NCBI GenBank assembly: GCA_002398105.1
Contig: DHCD01000001.1
Coordinates: forward strand, 1,908 to 18,754
DNA length: 16,847 nucleotides
Origin: Syntrophomonas sp. UBA4911
GTDB taxonomy: Bacteria; Bacillota; Syntrophomonadia; Syntrophomonadales; Syntrophomonadaceae
Direction: 5' to 3'
Shown here in pieces: positions 1 through 6,873 of the stretch (positions are counted from its first letter, which is position 1; each line of letters opens with the position of its first letter). The translations under genes were made by a program, and so were the position numbers. Below the pieces are notes generated by a model. That model ran no database searches and was not told the origin of the DNA. It saw nothing but the letters and a program-made list of their open reading frames with translations.

Positions 1-383
1 AATCTCATAGCAGGGCTGATTTGCCCGGCAGCAGCTACCTGACCGCAGATTTTGATACTGATATAGAACAGAACCAGGCTAAATAAAAGTCCTACTATCT
101 GACCAAAAGCCAGGAAACCTTTCTTCATGGTTGGGGGCATAAAATTAACAAAGGCGTCAACACTGACATGGATTCCTCTTTTGACGCATATCCCGCTGCC
201 GACGAAAGTTATCCATATAATCGTGTAGGTGGCGAGCTCTTCTCCGAAGGTAAGGGAGACCCCGAAGCCATAACGGCCCACGACATTAATGGTCAATATC
301 AAAGTTACTGTCAACAGAGCGATGCCGATAACTGCAGCGACATATTTACCGAAAAACTCGCTTATTTTATCAAGTACAGCCAT
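1..383 (-). CDS. dctQ: TRAP transporter small membrane subunit DctQ (partial, C-terminus off the left edge)
   Basis: Reading the minus strand from ATG 383-381 gives 127 open codons with no stop up to the window edge. An AGGAGG ribosome site lies just upstream (388-393). The protein begins MAVLDKISEFFGKYVAAVIG, has a first hydrophobic segment at about residues 12-34, then the DctQ hallmark: R-Y-x-F-G followed by S-L-x-F-G-E-E-L-A, a Trp-containing second membrane segment, and G-I-H-V-x-V-D at about residues 70-76. A third hydrophobic stretch starts near residue 92. DctQ is the four-helix small subunit of tripartite ATP-independent periplasmic transporters, which use an ion gradient to import carboxylates delivered by DctP. 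It follows dctP on the same strand after about 100 bases. The large permease dctM is expected beyond the left edge. Identification is by motif and context. Confidence 0.93.
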   Translation of the reverse strand, partial: MAVLDKISEFFGKYVAAVIGIALLTVTLILTINVVGRYGFGVSLTFGEELATYTIIWITFVGSGICVKRGIHVSVDAFVNFMPPTMKKGFLAFGQIVGLLFSLVLFYISIKICGQVAAAGQISPAMR

Positions 384-430
384 TTTGTCCTCCTTTTACC
401 ACAGATTCTCTGAAGAAGTTCATCAGAACC

Positions 431-454
431 GAGGACGGGCAAAGGCCCGTCCTC
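431..454 (-). repeat. Intercistronic hairpin between dctP and dctQ
   Basis: A perfect 10-bp GC-rich inverted repeat (GAGGACGGGC, loop of 4, GCCCGTCCTC) sits between the dctP stop and the dctQ ribosome site. Read on the minus strand it is followed by GGTTCTGATG, without a U-tract, so it does not look like a full terminator. Such hairpins after a binding-protein gene often stabilise or process the upstream message so that the binding protein is made in excess. That role is inferred here. Confidence 0.7.
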
Positions 455-481
455 GCTTATTCGGTTACATTACGTTCTGAT

Positions 482-1555
482 CTATTTCTTTTCTGCTTCC
501 ACTGCTGCCAGGATTTCATCCAGCATTGCAATACCCTTGTCATCCAGCATCTTTTTGCAGGCGTCTATCGTAGGCTGATGGATTACATCGGCAAAAGCGT
601 CTTTCTGCTCCTGGGTAAGCTCAATGATTTTGATGCCGGCTTCCTTGAAACCAGGTATGAAGGTCTCGGTTTCTTCATGGGTAAGCTCGTCGCGCAGCCA
701 ATCGCGGCCAACGGCTGCCGCTTCCTTGACAGCGGTCTGATATTCGGCCGGCAGGCTGTCATAAAAGCTTTTGTTCAGGGCAAGCGCCAGAGGCAGCCAG
801 CCATGGTCGGAAATGGTTAAACAGCTCTGCACTTCGTGGAATTTCATATCATAAATAGAAGACATGGGGTTTTCCTGTCCGTCAACAACTTTCTGCTGCA
901 GGGCATTATAAGTCTCGGAGAAGTTGATGGGAGTGGCGGTAGCACCCAGGGCCTGATATTGAGCGATCAGAACCGGGTTTTCCATGACTCTTATTTTCTT
1001 GCCTTTATAATCACTGGGCTTGGTGATATCAAAGTTGCCGGTAAACTGTTTGAAGCCGCTCTCCCACAGGCTGACCACTTTCAGCCCGGAGGACTCGTAA
1101 CCAGCCATGTAGTCTTCCCCGACTTTACCGTCCATAATTTTATGACAGGTATCCCGGTTGGGGAACAGGTAAGGCAGATCGGTAATAGCCGCACCCGAAT
1201 AGAAGCCGACAAAGTTGGAGTTAGGCAGCAATACCCCCTGCTGGGTATTCATCTGGGTAGCTTCGATCTGAGCCCGGGCATTGCCCAACTGGGAAGCGGG
1301 ATATAATTCAACTGTTACATTGCCGTCGGTAGCTTCTTCAACCGCTTTTTTAAACTGTTCCAGAGCCTTGTGCTGAACAGCTTCAGTCGGTTCAACCGAA
1401 CCTACTTTCATAACATACTTTTTCGCCGGCTCTTTGTTATCAGTTTTATCACCGGTGTCTTTATCGCCGCTGCCACCACAGCCAGCCGCCAGTAAGCTGA
1501 ACGCCAGCACCAGGATTAATGCCATTAGAAACCCTTTTTTTCTAAATCTCAACAT
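482..1555 (-). CDS. dctP: TRAP transporter solute-binding lipoprotein DctP
   Basis: 357 residues from ATG 1555-1553, chosen because AAAGGAGG lies directly upstream. An in-frame ATG at 1573 would lie upstream of that site. The N-terminus has a basic MLRFRKK, a hydrophobic core and a lipobox L-A-A-G-C with Cys26, so the mature protein is a membrane-anchored lipoprotein, as expected for a single-membrane cell. The DctP family signature is clear: K-G-K-K-I-R-V with Arg189, the residue that in this family salt-bridges a substrate carboxylate, then S-E-T-Y-N-A-L-Q-Q-K-V-V-D-G-Q-E-N-P at about 213-230. Length is normal for the family. It captures a carboxylate for the DctQM permease. It has its own sigma-54 promoter (1826-1843) with a long leader of about 260 bases. 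The ligand cannot be read from the sequence beyond being probably a carboxylic acid. Confidence 0.95.
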   Translation of the reverse strand: MLRFRKKGFLMALILVLAFSLLAAGCGGSGDKDTGDKTDNKEPAKKYVMKVGSVEPTEAVQHKALEQFKKAVEEATDGNVTVELYPASQLGNARAQIEATQMNTQQGVLLPNSNFVGFYSGAAITDLPYLFPNRDTCHKIMDGKVGEDYMAGYESSGLKVVSLWESGFKQFTGNFDITKPSDYKGKKIRVMENPVLIAQYQALGATATPINFSETYNALQQKVVDGQENPMSSIYDMKFHEVQSCLTISDHGWLPLALALNKSFYDSLPAEYQTAVKEAAAVGRDWLRDELTHEETETFIPGFKEAGIKIIELTQEQKDAFADVIHQPTIDACKKMLDDKGIAMLDEILAAVEAEKK

Positions 1556-1968
1556 TATTCCTCCTTTAATCATCCTAATTGTTATTAGAGCGTATTTTGG
1601 TGAATAAATCTACAATCAAGTCTTTCCAAATGTCTGGTTCCACTGGATTCTTTACCATTGCGGGAACCATTTACAGCCCTTATTTACAGAGCTTGGCAGC
1701 TATGCAATATTGGCTTGACGACTCCCCCCTTCTCTCCCATGGTTTTTGGCGCAAATCGCGCTTAACTCTCTTAAACCTTCTAAGCTCCTTCCTTAAATAA
1801 TTTTTAAAGCATTGCCACTATAGCTTTGCAAGGTTCGTGCCAAAAAACATAATGCCGTAAAATAGGCTTTTCATTATTCCAGGTATTATCATTTATCATT
1901 CTGACATCCAGGCATTATTAATTTGATAACTGCTAAAATTGCCTTATAAAGCTTCCTTATATCCACAG
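1556..1968 (-). other. dctP leader and upstream regulatory region without genes
   Basis: The predicted dctP transcript has an untranslated leader of roughly 260 bases (about 1816 down to 1556). I see no convincing small gene or known riboswitch in it. A short GGTTCC/GGAACC pair lies at 1636-1641 and 1663-1668. Upstream of the promoter, an 11-base direct repeat CCAGG(T/C)ATTAT occurs at 1879-1889 and 1908-1918, with starts 29 bases apart, and an isolated TGCTAAAA lies at 1931-1938. These are candidate activator sites but unproven. Confidence 0.5.
1826..1843 (-). promoter_or_regulatory. Sigma-54 (-24/-12) promoter of dctP
   Basis: On the minus strand this reads TTGGCACGAACCTTGCAA, an exact match to the sigma-54 consensus TGGCACG-N4-TTGC. 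The -24 GG pairs with 1840-1841 and the -12 GC with 1828-1829, exactly 10 bases apart. Transcription should start near 1816. It points at dctP, the next gene on this strand, and lies after the terminator of the upstream operon. Confidence 0.9.
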
Positions 1969-2001
1969 AAGAAACCCGGGATAGGTTTTCCCGGGTTTCT
2001 T
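1969..2001 (-). terminator. Probable terminator of the PreA-like/nitrilase/DUF2848/cupin operon
   Basis: A 13-bp perfect inverted repeat with core AAACCCGGGA and TCCCGGGTTT and a 7-base loop lies about 25 bases after the cupin stop codon. On the minus strand it is followed by a U/C-rich tract (TTCTGTGG directly after TTTCT of the stem). On the plus strand a stronger T7 run follows after TGCTCTTG, but no plus-strand gene precedes it. It separates the operon from the dctP promoter. Confidence 0.75.
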
Positions 2002-2025
2002 GCTCTTGTTTTTTTGGAGAACGAT

Positions 2026-2373
2026 TTATTTCTTCTCGTAAGTTCTGATTTCCAAGGTCGTGCAGCCGAAAGGAATATTATACGGGCCATGGTACATTCC
2101 AGGCGGTCTGCAGGCATACATGCCTTTGATATAGGTCTCCTTTTTCTTGAGGTCTTCCAGGCTACCCTCAAGCATATAGACTTCTTCCCAGAAGTCATGA
2201 ACCAGGGTTTCAGTTGTTACCGTACCGGGAGGGAATTTAAGTATTCTGGTGTAAGAACCAGTTTCAGGATCAAGGCTCAGGATTTTCTCAATAATACCTT
2301 CCTGGGCTCCTTCAACCTGACGCCAACCGATGTTTAGATCGTGATCAAAAAATTCCAGTTCCGGTTTTGCCAT
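2026..2373 (-). CDS. Small cupin-domain protein
   Basis: 115 residues from ATG 2373, preceded by TAGGAGG with good spacing. The sequence fits a single cupin beta-barrel of the ChrR-like type: a P-P-G-T turn around residue 48, H-D-F-W-E-E-V-Y-M-L-E-G at about 59-70 (cupin motif 1, with His and Glu ligand candidates), and P-P-G-M-Y-H-G-P-Y at about 89-97 (motif 2 His). Such cupins bind a metal and either act on small organic acids or serve as sensors. The reaction cannot be told from sequence. It is last in the operon, 42 bases after the DUF2848 gene, and is followed by a terminator. Operon membership suggests a role in the same catabolic route, for example as an isomerase, decarboxylase or lyase step. 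That is inference. Confidence 0.8.
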   Translation of the reverse strand: MAKPELEFFDHDLNIGWRQVEGAQEGIIEKILSLDPETGSYTRILKFPPGTVTTETLVHDFWEEVYMLEGSLEDLKKKETYIKGMYACRPPGMYHGPYNIPFGCTTLEIRTYEKK

Positions 2374-2401
2374 GTCAATTACCTCCTAATTTAATATTTT
2401 T

Positions 2402-2427
2402 AACCCTGATAGTTTTTATTCAGGGTT
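2402..2427 (-). repeat. Hairpin spanning the DUF2848 stop codon
   Basis: AACCCTGA (2402-2409) and TCAGGGTT (2420-2427) form a perfect 8-bp stem with a 10-base loop. The stop codon of the DUF2848 gene (2416-2418) lies in the loop. No U-tract follows on the minus strand, so this is more likely an mRNA-stability or processing element than a terminator. Confidence 0.5.
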
Positions 2428-3111
2428 ATTGAACCAATCCATGGTATTGATGGCATAGCTGCAGCAGAGTAATTGCTTGCGTTTTTTGTCTTCCAGATTC
2501 ACTTCAAACCGGTTGCTGAATCTGATTTCTCCGATTGTGGCTACGGTACCGGAAAAAATAGCGGTACCGACCAGGTCGCCGCCTACCAGCGGTTTTACTC
2601 TTTCTATGAGCTCCCGCGGAGTCATAATGGCGCCTAACGTACCTTCCTGGTACAGTTCCTTCTCGGCGCCAATCATGGCCCGTATAACTATGTCGTCCCA
2701 GTGATCTTCGACATCAGACAGACGCCATACTGCCCTGGATGTAACATTGGAGCACATCTGCTTGGCTTTAATGATGGTGCTGTTCACTTCAAGATTGCGG
2801 TCGGTATGGTCACTTCCGGCAGCAACGTATATTTCATCCTCACCAATCAGCAAGATAAATTCCGCTTCCCCGGAATTGTCCTGATCGGCCACTTCCAGGT
2901 AACTGCCATAGGTAAGCAAGCTGGCCGGTTTGGGGTAATAAGTAGGTACACTGTCTGGAGCAGGTACTCCCAGCTCCTTTAACTCGTCAATGTGTTTTTT
3001 TACTTCTGCTTGGTTGCGTCCGGTATATCCTGCATTCACTATCTTGTTGCAAACAAATTCAATACGCTGATTCAGGTCGCCGTCAACAAATAGTTCCAGC
3101 TTGTTTTCCAT
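2416..3111 (-). CDS. DUF2848 protein, fumarylacetoacetase-like fold
   Basis: 231 residues from ATG 3111, with AAGGAGGTGA just upstream. I recognise the DUF2848 family from its ordered motifs: N-A-G-Y-T-G-R-N near residue 27, G-V-P-A-P-x-x-V-P-x-Y-Y near 48-59, G-S-D-H-T-D-R near 98-104, A-V-W-R-L-S-D-V-x-D-H-W-D near 127-139, L-Y-Q-E-G-T near 153-158 and A-I-F-S-G-T near 183-188. Length is typical. The family is related to fumarylacetoacetate hydrolases, which cleave C-C bonds or decarboxylate 2-oxoacids using a divalent metal, but its own reaction is not established. The gene sits between the nitrilase-like and cupin genes in an operon led by a PreA-like reductase, 36 bases after the nitrilase gene. 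A hydrolytic or lyase step on a ring-derived acid is a reasonable inference, not shown by the sequence. Confidence 0.88.
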   Translation of the reverse strand: MENKLELFVDGDLNQRIEFVCNKIVNAGYTGRNQAEVKKHIDELKELGVPAPDSVPTYYPKPASLLTYGSYLEVADQDNSGEAEFILLIGEDEIYVAAGSDHTDRNLEVNSTIIKAKQMCSNVTSRAVWRLSDVEDHWDDIVIRAMIGAEKELYQEGTLGAIMTPRELIERVKPLVGGDLVGTAIFSGTVATIGEIRFSNRFEVNLEDKKRKQLLCCSYAINTMDWFNNPE

Positions 3112-3147
3112 CTTTTTTCACCTCCTTTATTTGATATTGTGCCTTAA

Positions 3148-3924
3148 TTAAAAGCTTAAAATTCTATCTTTTAAGAAAGAAAGCTGCCCCCGGCATTGAG
3201 CAACATCTTCAGGGTTAATATCAAATTGCAATATGGTCTCCCGCTCACCGGCACTGGTGACTATATTGCCCCAGGGATCAACCGCCATACTGCGCCCGAT
3301 AAATCCCTTGCCACTGCTGGATCCGGCGCAGCCGCAGGTCAGGTAAAAGCACTGGTTTTCGATGGCCCGGGCCTGATTTAAGACCAGCCAGTTTTCGACC
3401 CGGGGATAGGGCCAGGCAGCACAGCTTAAAATTATTTCCGCACCTGCGGCAGCCATGCGGCGATGGAGTTCCGGAAAGCGGACATCATAACAAATGCTTA
3501 ATCCCACTTTACCGAAGTCGGTGTCGCATACTGTAACCTTATCGCCGGGGCTGAGGTACTTACGCTCCTCCGAGCCGATACCAAAAAGGTGAATTTTACG
3601 GTAGTGTCCGCAAATATCACCTTTCCTGTCCAGGAGTGCAGTCCCGTTATACAATTTTTCCCCGTCACGTTCAATAAAGCTGCCGGCATAAATATACATG
3701 CCGTGTTCTTTGGCCTTGGCGGCGAGACAGGCGATAGTCTCACCCTCCAGAGTTTCGCTCTGGGATTTATACTGGTCGAAAGCGAAATAACCGATATTCC
3801 AGACCTCGGGCAAAAGAACCAGATCCGCCCCTTTAACTTGATCCAGTATATTTTCCACCCGGGAAATACGAGCCGCCTTATTATCATCCTGGTTAAAGGC
3901 CAACTGCAGGATTGCAACTTTCAT
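3148..3924 (-). CDS. Nitrilase-superfamily carbon-nitrogen hydrolase (amidase type)
   Basis: 258 residues from ATG 3924-3922, chosen because AGGAGG lies about 8 bases upstream. A GTG at 3933 would overlap that site. The catalytic triad is complete: Glu40 in L-L-P-E-V-W, Lys110 in H-Y-R-K-I-H, and nucleophile Cys145 in L-S-I-C-Y-D-V-R-F-P-E. The family hydrolyses amides, carbamoyl compounds or, rarely, nitriles through a thioester at the Cys. The short length and K-I-H-L-F / C-Y-D-x-R-F-P context resemble omega-amidase and YafV/Nit2-type members more than the longer beta-ureidopropionases, although the latter cannot be excluded. It follows the PreA-like gene by 118 bases including a hairpin. 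With a ring reductase upstream and a 2-oxoacid oxidoreductase nearby, an acid amide such as a 2-oxoglutaramate-like intermediate is a plausible substrate (inference). Confidence 0.92.
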   Translation of the reverse strand: MKVAILQLAFNQDDNKAARISRVENILDQVKGADLVLLPEVWNIGYFAFDQYKSQSETLEGETIACLAAKAKEHGMYIYAGSFIERDGEKLYNGTALLDRKGDICGHYRKIHLFGIGSEERKYLSPGDKVTVCDTDFGKVGLSICYDVRFPELHRRMAAAGAEIILSCAAWPYPRVENWLVLNQARAIENQCFYLTCGCAGSSSGKGFIGRSMAVDPWGNIVTSAGERETILQFDINPEDVAQCRGQLSFLKDRILSF

Positions 3925-3966
3925 GCGTTCCACCTCCTAAACAAATATTAATAACTATAACCAGAG

Positions 3967-4003
3967 GGCGGGGAATTTGTGCCTTTGAGGTAAATCCCCC
4001 GCC
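3967..4003 (-). repeat. Intercistronic hairpin between the PreA-like and nitrilase genes
   Basis: GGCGGGG (3967-3973) pairs with CCCCGCC (3997-4003). The stem continues inward after one mismatch with ATTT/AAAT. It lies in the 118-base gap between the first and second gene of the operon. On the minus strand it is followed by a U-poor CCTCTGGTTATAG, so full termination is unlikely. Differential stability or partial attenuation is inferred. Confidence 0.6.
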
Positions 4004-4042
4004 ATGGTACAAACGTTAAAGGGTTTAGCAATCAGTTGTTTA

Positions 4043-5257
4043 TTAGCTGAAGTCTCCCAGGAATACCGGGACCGGTCCTTCCATGTGGATGGCGTCATCC
4101 GGGCAAAGAGCCGCACAGAGCCCGCAGCCGTCGCATTTCTCCTTATCAATAGTAGCAATTCCGTCGTCGTCCAGGGTAATAGCTTCATAGAAGCACCAAT
4201 GACGGCACATCTTGCAGCCGGTGCACTTTTCATGATTGACTATGGAAATAGCCTTGCTGTCGCGGTCAACTTTATCCCAGGTTACGATCTGCGGTAAAGT
4301 GATGCCTCTCAGATCTTCAATTGTGGCATAGCCTTTACGTTCCATGTAGCTTTCCAGCCCTTTAACAAAATCGCCGATCTTACGGAAGCCTCTGCTGCTG
4401 TACATAAGAGCGGTACAGGTCTGAACTGTGCTGGCGCCTACCATGATTGACTTTACCACATCTTCCCATTCCCAGATGCCGTTGGTGGCGGAGATGGGCA
4501 GATTGACGGCCTGAGCTATCTTGGCTACCCATTTGAGCATGATCGGACGCATCCAGGGGCCGCCTACTCCGGCATAACCGGAGTGGAGAAGCGGACGCCC
4601 GGTTTCAATATCAAGTTCCAGAGCGGAGTAGCGATTTACCACGGTCAGACCGGCAGCCCCGCATTCTTTCATTTTCTGAGCCATATATACCGGGTTAACC
4701 GCCTCTGCCGTAATCTTTACAAATACGGGCATATCGGGGATAGCATCAATAACCACTTTCAGTACTTGCGCAGCTGCTTCCGGGTCGTTGCCCAGTTCCT
4801 GCCCGCTCTTATAACCCAAATCTTTGGGATGGGGACAGCCGAAATTCAGTTCCATCATATCAACCCCGGTAGCTGCCATTTGCTTGGCCAGATGTTCCCA
4901 GCTTTCCAGGGAACTGCCGGAAATACTGCCCACCAGAATTACATCATTTTGGTGACAATAATCGGCAGCAACCTTGAGTTCTTCCGCCCATTCCGCCGGG
5001 GTATGTGTTGCCAGAAATTCGCAGGAGTAGTTGGAGAAGTTGCTCGGCCAACCTTTCTTATGCAGTACGGTAAAACGGGGAGATACGTAGTGCTGCAGCT
5101 TCGTTTCATCGGTAACGGTCTTCGCTATTATGCCGCCGCAGCCATAGTCAACACACTTCTTCATATACGCAGCATCTTTTGAAGGTGTTGCCGAAGCAAT
5201 TACTATGGGGTTCTTAAATCTTTTTCCACATACCTCTACACTTAAATCTGGTTTCAA
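4043..5257 (-). CDS. PreA-like dihydropyrimidine/dihydroorotate dehydrogenase-family oxidoreductase with two 4Fe-4S clusters (copy 1)
   Basis: 404 residues from a TTG start at 5257, with GGAGG about 8 bases upstream. Residues 1 to about 330 form a DHOD/PreA TIM barrel that binds FMN, including K-T at 46-47, V-K-I-T with Lys181 and S-T-V-Q-T near 276. A loop N-F-G-C-P-H holds Asn138 and Cys141, matching the position of the catalytic Cys of dihydropyrimidine dehydrogenase. The C-terminus has two C-x2-C-x2-C-x3-C motifs (Cys345/348/351/355 and Cys375/378/381/385). The family reduces or oxidises a C=C bond in a ring. Two differences from pyrimidine enzymes stand out: the N-T pair that contacts the pyrimidine is Asn208-Arg209, and the S-G-x-x-x-R-P loop is G-G-P-W-M-R-P. 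No PreT (NADPH/FAD partner) is present, so ferredoxin is a likely electron partner. First gene of a sigma-54-driven operon. The exact substrate is unknown. Confidence 0.9.
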   Translation of the reverse strand: MKPDLSVEVCGKRFKNPIVIASATPSKDAAYMKKCVDYGCGGIIAKTVTDETKLQHYVSPRFTVLHKKGWPSNFSNYSCEFLATHTPAEWAEELKVAADYCHQNDVILVGSISGSSLESWEHLAKQMAATGVDMMELNFGCPHPKDLGYKSGQELGNDPEAAAQVLKVVIDAIPDMPVFVKITAEAVNPVYMAQKMKECGAAGLTVVNRYSALELDIETGRPLLHSGYAGVGGPWMRPIMLKWVAKIAQAVNLPISATNGIWEWEDVVKSIMVGASTVQTCTALMYSSRGFRKIGDFVKGLESYMERKGYATIEDLRGITLPQIVTWDKVDRDSKAISIVNHEKCTGCKMCRHWCFYEAITLDDDGIATIDKEKCDGCGLCAALCPDDAIHMEGPVPVFLGDFS

Positions 5258-5307
5258 CTATATAACCTCCTCTGGTTTTTTGTTTAATAGGTGTTGCTCA
5301 CCATATA

Positions 5308-5325
5308 ATGCAAAATTGATGCCAA
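5308..5325 (-). promoter_or_regulatory. Sigma-54 (-24/-12) promoter of the first PreA-like operon
   Basis: The minus strand reads TTGGCATCAATTTTGCAT. The -24 GG corresponds to 5322-5323 and the -12 GC to 5310-5311, with the required 10-base gap. Predicted start of transcription is near 5298, about 40 bases before the TTG start at 5257. Confidence 0.88.
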
Positions 5326-5641
5326 CCCTTTATGGCAGGTAAAAAACTTAGCAAAAGGGCTGCCCGGCAATCAAGGGCAAAAAAACCTTAAAGCCTACAG
5401 AACGCGTTTTAACTTCTGTTTAAGCTGCAGAATGATAAACAAATATAAATAAGGTAGTCATTCCGGAAGCCGCCGGCCGATAATTATATGGTCTGATTAT
5501 TTTTCATGATGAGAATAAATTTAAATAATGCGAAATGGAACGCTGTTTATAGCTGGTAATATCAGCCAGGCATCAGAGCGGCACTGCTGAAATTCGGGGC
5601 TGGTTAGTCGTCAGCCGGGGAAAAATCTGACCTTGCAAGTG
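5326..5641. other. Divergent control region between the PreA-like operon and korABCD
   Basis: No gene is seen here. The stretch lies between two divergent sigma-54 promoters and is where activator-binding sites are expected. Two related imperfect dyads occur on the kor side: GCTGGTAATATCAGCC at 5552-5567, and GGCTG at 5598-5602 with CAGCC at 5612-5616. A TTAGCA half-motif lies at 5348-5353 on the PreA side and TGCTGAAA at 5585-5592 on the kor side. Which of these, if any, bind the regulator is unproven. Confidence 0.5.
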
Positions 5642-5658
5642 TGGCATAGAACTTGCAT
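5642..5658 (+). promoter_or_regulatory. Sigma-54 (-24/-12) promoter of korABCD
   Basis: TGGCATAGAACTTGCAT has -24 GG at 5643-5644 and -12 GC at 5655-5656, exactly 10 bases apart. Predicted transcription start is near 5668, leaving a leader of about 48 bases to the TTG start of korA at 5716. The -12 element overlaps an upstream in-frame TTG at 5653, which rules that codon out as the start on this transcript. Confidence 0.88.
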
Positions 5659-5715
5659 GACTATAATGACAGACAGAAATTTTATTATAAACTTCAAGAA
5701 ACCGGAGGGATAATT

Positions 5716-6858
5716 TTGGATCGAACACCGAGACTAGTTCAAGGAAATCAGGCTATAGCAGCAGCAGCAATTTACGCCGGTGCGCGTTTTTTTGCAGGTT
5801 ATCCTATTACCCCATCCTCAGAAATAGCTGAGGAATGTTCCAAAAAGCTTCCTAAGGTAGGCGGCATGTACATGCAGATGGAAGATGAGATCGCCAGTGT
5901 GGGAGCAATGGTGGGAGCCGCTCTGACTGGCAGCAAAGCATTTACCGCCACCAGCGGTCCTGGTTTTTCACTGATGCAGGAAAATATAGGGATGGCGACT
6001 ATAGGTGAAGTCCCCTGCGTTATTATTAATGTTCAGCGTTCCGGCCCCAGTACCGGACTGGCTACCAAACCTTCCCAGTCCGATCTGATGCAGATCAAGT
6101 GGGGCCGCCATGGGGATCAGGCCATTATTGCCCTGGCTCCGGCATCAGTGGCCGAGTGTTTTGCTTTAACCGTAAAGGCCTTTAACCTGGCGGAAAAATT
6201 CAGAACCCCGGTCATCCTGGCTGCAGATGAAATTGTGGCCCATATGCGGGAAAATTTTATTGAGCCGCTGCCGGGAGAATTAGAAGTCATTGACCGCAAA
6301 AAACCATCGGGTCCTCCCGCTCAGTACCGTCCCTTTGAACCTTCGGAAGATATGGTATCCCCTTTGGCTGCCTATGGTAGTGAGTATGTTTTTCATATAA
6401 CCAGTTCCATGTGTGGCCCCGAAGGCTATAGCAACAATGACCCGGCCAACGCTACCTGGAAAATCAAACAGCTGCACGAAAAAATTGCTATGCATCGGGA
6501 TGAAATAGTTGAAACTAAGACCTTTGATGCCGATGAGGCCCAGCTTGATATTCTACTGATAGCCTTTGGGGGCACCACCCGGGTTGCCCGCGCCGCCGCT
6601 TTGAAATTACGGCAGGAAGGGGTTAAAGCCGGGGTATTGCAATTAGTGACGGTTTGGCCTTTTGCCGATCTGGAAGTACTTAAATACGGCAGCAAAGCTA
6701 AAACAGTGGTTATTCCGGAAATGAACTACAGCGGCCAAATAGCTGACGAAGTTAAACGGGTTCTGGGACCAGCCGCTGATATCCGCCGGGTGAACAAATA
6801 TAACGGTGAAGTTATTACCCCGCAGGATATCCTGCAAGTTGTTAAACAAAGTAACTAA
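5716..6858 (+). CDS. korA: 2-oxoacid:ferredoxin oxidoreductase, alpha subunit
   Basis: 380 residues from TTG 5716-5718. This start has GGAGG at 5704-5708 with normal spacing and gives the family N-terminus R-L-V-Q-G-N-x-A-I. A longer frame opening at 5653 begins inside the promoter and is rejected. Family motifs seen: F-F-A-G-Y-P-I-T-P-S-S-E near residues 27-37, M-E-D-E-I-A-S near 57-63, T-A-T-S-G-P-G near 79-85, and Q-R-S-G-P-S-T-G-L-A-T-K near 109-120. These are characteristic of KorA/VorB-type alpha subunits, where the pyrimidine domain of thiamine diphosphate and the substrate meet. The complex converts a 2-oxoacid plus CoA to acyl-CoA, CO2 and reduced ferredoxin. 2-Oxoglutarate is the commonest substrate for this form, but branched or aromatic 2-oxoacids cannot be excluded. 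It is 15 bases before korB. Confidence 0.93.
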   Translation: MDRTPRLVQGNQAIAAAAIYAGARFFAGYPITPSSEIAEECSKKLPKVGGMYMQMEDEIASVGAMVGAALTGSKAFTATSGPGFSLMQENIGMATIGEVPCVIINVQRSGPSTGLATKPSQSDLMQIKWGRHGDQAIIALAPASVAECFALTVKAFNLAEKFRTPVILAADEIVAHMRENFIEPLPGELEVIDRKKPSGPPAQYRPFEPSEDMVSPLAAYGSEYVFHITSSMCGPEGYSNNDPANATWKIKQLHEKIAMHRDEIVETKTFDADEAQLDILLIAFGGTTRVARAAALKLRQEGVKAGVLQLVTVWPFADLEVLKYGSKAKTVVIPEMNYSGQIADEVKRVLGPAADIRRVNKYNGEVITPQDILQVVKQSN

Positions 6859-6873
6859 GGAGGCGCTCGTACT

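Noticed and set aside
168..480. Plus-strand open frames over the left end
   Set aside because: They lie opposite dctQ, whose minus-strand frame has clear family motifs. They have no ribosome site or recognisable protein.
836..1306. Plus-strand 156-codon frame opposite dctP
   Set aside because: Antisense shadow of dctP with no recognisable protein features.
4583..5182. Plus-strand 199-codon frame opposite the first PreA-like gene
   Set aside because: Antisense shadow. The minus-strand product has intact catalytic and cluster motifs, and a similar shadow occurs opposite the paralogue.
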